This document shows, in pieces, positions 62,830 through 64,000 of a DNA stretch of 64,000 nt. Under the pieces are notes generated by a model. The model was given only the letters and a program-made list of their open reading frames with translations. It searched no databases and was not told where the DNA came from. A program made the translations under genes and the position numbers. Source of the DNA: Jaapia argillacea MUCL 33604 (Eukaryota; Basidiomycota; Agaricomycetes; Jaapiales; Jaapiaceae); the NCBI GenBank assembly GCA_000697665.1, contig KL197752.1, forward strand, positions 25,498-89,497. Direction: 5' to 3'. Position 1 is the stretch's first letter. Every line of letters starts with the position of its first letter.

Positions 62830-64000
62830 ATGGCTTCGCCTGCCTCTTCTCCTTTTGCGCCCCTTCCCAAAACAAGTCCCTCTAAAACGAATCCATCGCG
62901 ACAACTCCGCCATCTTCAAACCCAAACTCTGAGCTGGCACATCGTCATCGTCATCGGACAACTAACTCTCATGGCATTTGCTTGGGGTTTCTATGGGGCA
63001 ATCGTTCGATATAACCAAATCACTCTACCCGATAAATTGGCGACGACCACATTGACATATCCACGCTCGACGACGGCCGTTGTCACAACAATTGCCACGA
63101 TACTTTCAATCGTCTCCTCATTGTATGTGTTACCATCTGTCATTTATCGTAGTTGGCGTTCTTATCCTCGTAGACTTTGCTCGCGAGCGGTTCGCTACTT
63201 GCTGGCATCCCGCCTTATTTCTCATAAACCCGTCTCCTTCTTCTCACTAAACGTGGGAATCGAATTATCCAAAAAATCTTTTGTCTTAAATCCTCGCCAT
63301 CCTTGGTGGGCCCTGGGCACGGCCGTCGTTGTTATCGCACTGAGCTCGCAAACAGCTGGGTTGGTTAGTCCTCAAACTTGTAATCATCGATTCTGATGTC
63401 AATTTAGATGGACCACCCTGCTAACTCCCACACCGATAACGGTGGAACGCTCCATCCATGGGACGGAGCTGAACATTGGAAGCCCTGCTTTTCGTGAATT
63501 CGTCGAAGCTAGATACCCTGCAGGAGATTATTATGACTATGAGGCGGGCGCAGGTACGACCGTCGACCATCTCCTCTACGGATATTTTTGCATGGATTGA
63601 CAACGCTGTAGGTTCATCTTTGGCAGGGGATGTCATCTGGCTTCCTACCGATATCAGCGGCATCGCATCTGCGGGTCGTCGCTTTGGTATTCCAAACATT
63701 ATCAACTACAATTTGGTGGCTTTCAATATCTCCACAGGTAAATCCATCTGCTCAAGAACCGTTCTTCGTCGACGTTGACCTTGCGCTTCGTCTCATGATT
63801 AGGAGGAATTCTCCCAACCGGCTCATCACAAACGGTTGGGTTCAACCATGGCATCTATGCTAGCGGTCTTAATTTTGTTGGGGGTCCAATTCTCAGCAAC
63901 TTTACTATGCAAGGTCCACCTCATGCAACGGGATTTACGAGCAATTACTCCCTCCTTCAGCAGGGATTCAGTGCCGACGTATCGTGCGAACAGCCCTCGG
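62830..64000 (+). CDS. M4: membrane glycoprotein, inverted copy, cut by window end
   Basis: Paralogue of M1-M3 on the opposite strand, incomplete here because the window ends within its ectodomain. The ATG at 62830 gives MASPASSPFAPLPKTSPSKT, closest to M2. TM1 (HIVIVIGQLTLMAFAWGF), TM2 (TTAVVTTIATILSIVSSLY), CSRAVRYLLASRLISHKPVS, TM3 (LGTAVVVIALSSQTAG), then WTTLLTPTPITVERS, the ARYPAGDYYDY motif, LPTDISGIASAGRRFGIPNI, INYNLVAFNISTG, GILPTGSSQTVGFNH, NFTMQGPPHATGFTSNYSLL and FSADVSCEQ follow through joined exons. No break is visible in the part shown. Confidence 0.75.

Larger units (their letters stand above)
58030..64000. repeat. Right arm of the M-X inverted repeat, to the window end
   Basis: In inverted orientation this arm matches 29,480 back to about 25,480 (X gene and its 5' flank), then 20,350 back to about 18,250 (M2 and its 5' flank). 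It has no counterpart of 20,360-25,480 in between, which holds the helicase fossil, M3 and their spacers. The arm runs off the window, so its true length is unknown. Confidence 0.8.

Overview
The window is fungal nuclear DNA, most likely from an Agaricomycete (mushroom-forming basidiomycete). Genes are compact and broken by many introns of about 50-60 bp with GT..AG ends, intergenic spacers are short, and several proteins are typical of this class (a fungal DUF4246 protein, basidiomycete-type P450s, and an N-glycosylated membrane family of a kind I associate with Agaricomycetes). I see no prokaryotic or organellar features and no tRNA or rRNA genes.

Left block (1-9.3 kb): glycerol kinase (+), a DUF4246 protein (+), a small unrecognised protein (-) and a ZIP-family zinc transporter (-). 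Then 9.3-12.8 kb has no convincing gene. From 12.8 to 24.6 kb lies a direct tandem array of three paralogous membrane glycoproteins (called M here, all -), with related 5' flanks and a decayed RecQ-like helicase fragment between units 2 and 3. At 27.1-29.3 kb is an unrecognised gene of about 600 codons (X, +), divergent from M3.

Central block (29.4-57.7 kb), mostly single-copy housekeeping genes: ZNHIT2-like HIT-finger protein (-), DBP9 RNA helicase (+), two tandem cytochrome P450s (-), PRO2 gamma-glutamyl phosphate reductase (+), NASP/Hif1-type histone chaperone (-), AP180/CALM clathrin adaptor (-), GH47 alpha-1,2-mannosidase (+), secreted RNase T2 (+), Paf1 (-) and a Sec14-like lipid transfer protein (+).

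Right block (58-64 kb): an inverted copy of the M-X module, with X2 on - (60.4-58.2 kb) and M4 on + from 62.8 kb, cut by the window end. The module therefore flanks about 28 kb of housekeeping genes as a large inverted repeat. A decayed piece of the 3' end of ZNHIT2 at 57.97-58.07 kb, just outside X2, suggests that the right arm was copied from the left. The right arm lacks the counterparts of M3 and of the helicase fossil.

A second duplication is visible at 33.85-40.8 kb. A unit of about 3.46 kb holding a P450 and the 5' part of PRO2 was tandemly duplicated, leaving a broken PRO2 exon (37.08-37.31 kb) at the junction. All similarities were judged by eye from sequence and translations; no alignment or database search was run.
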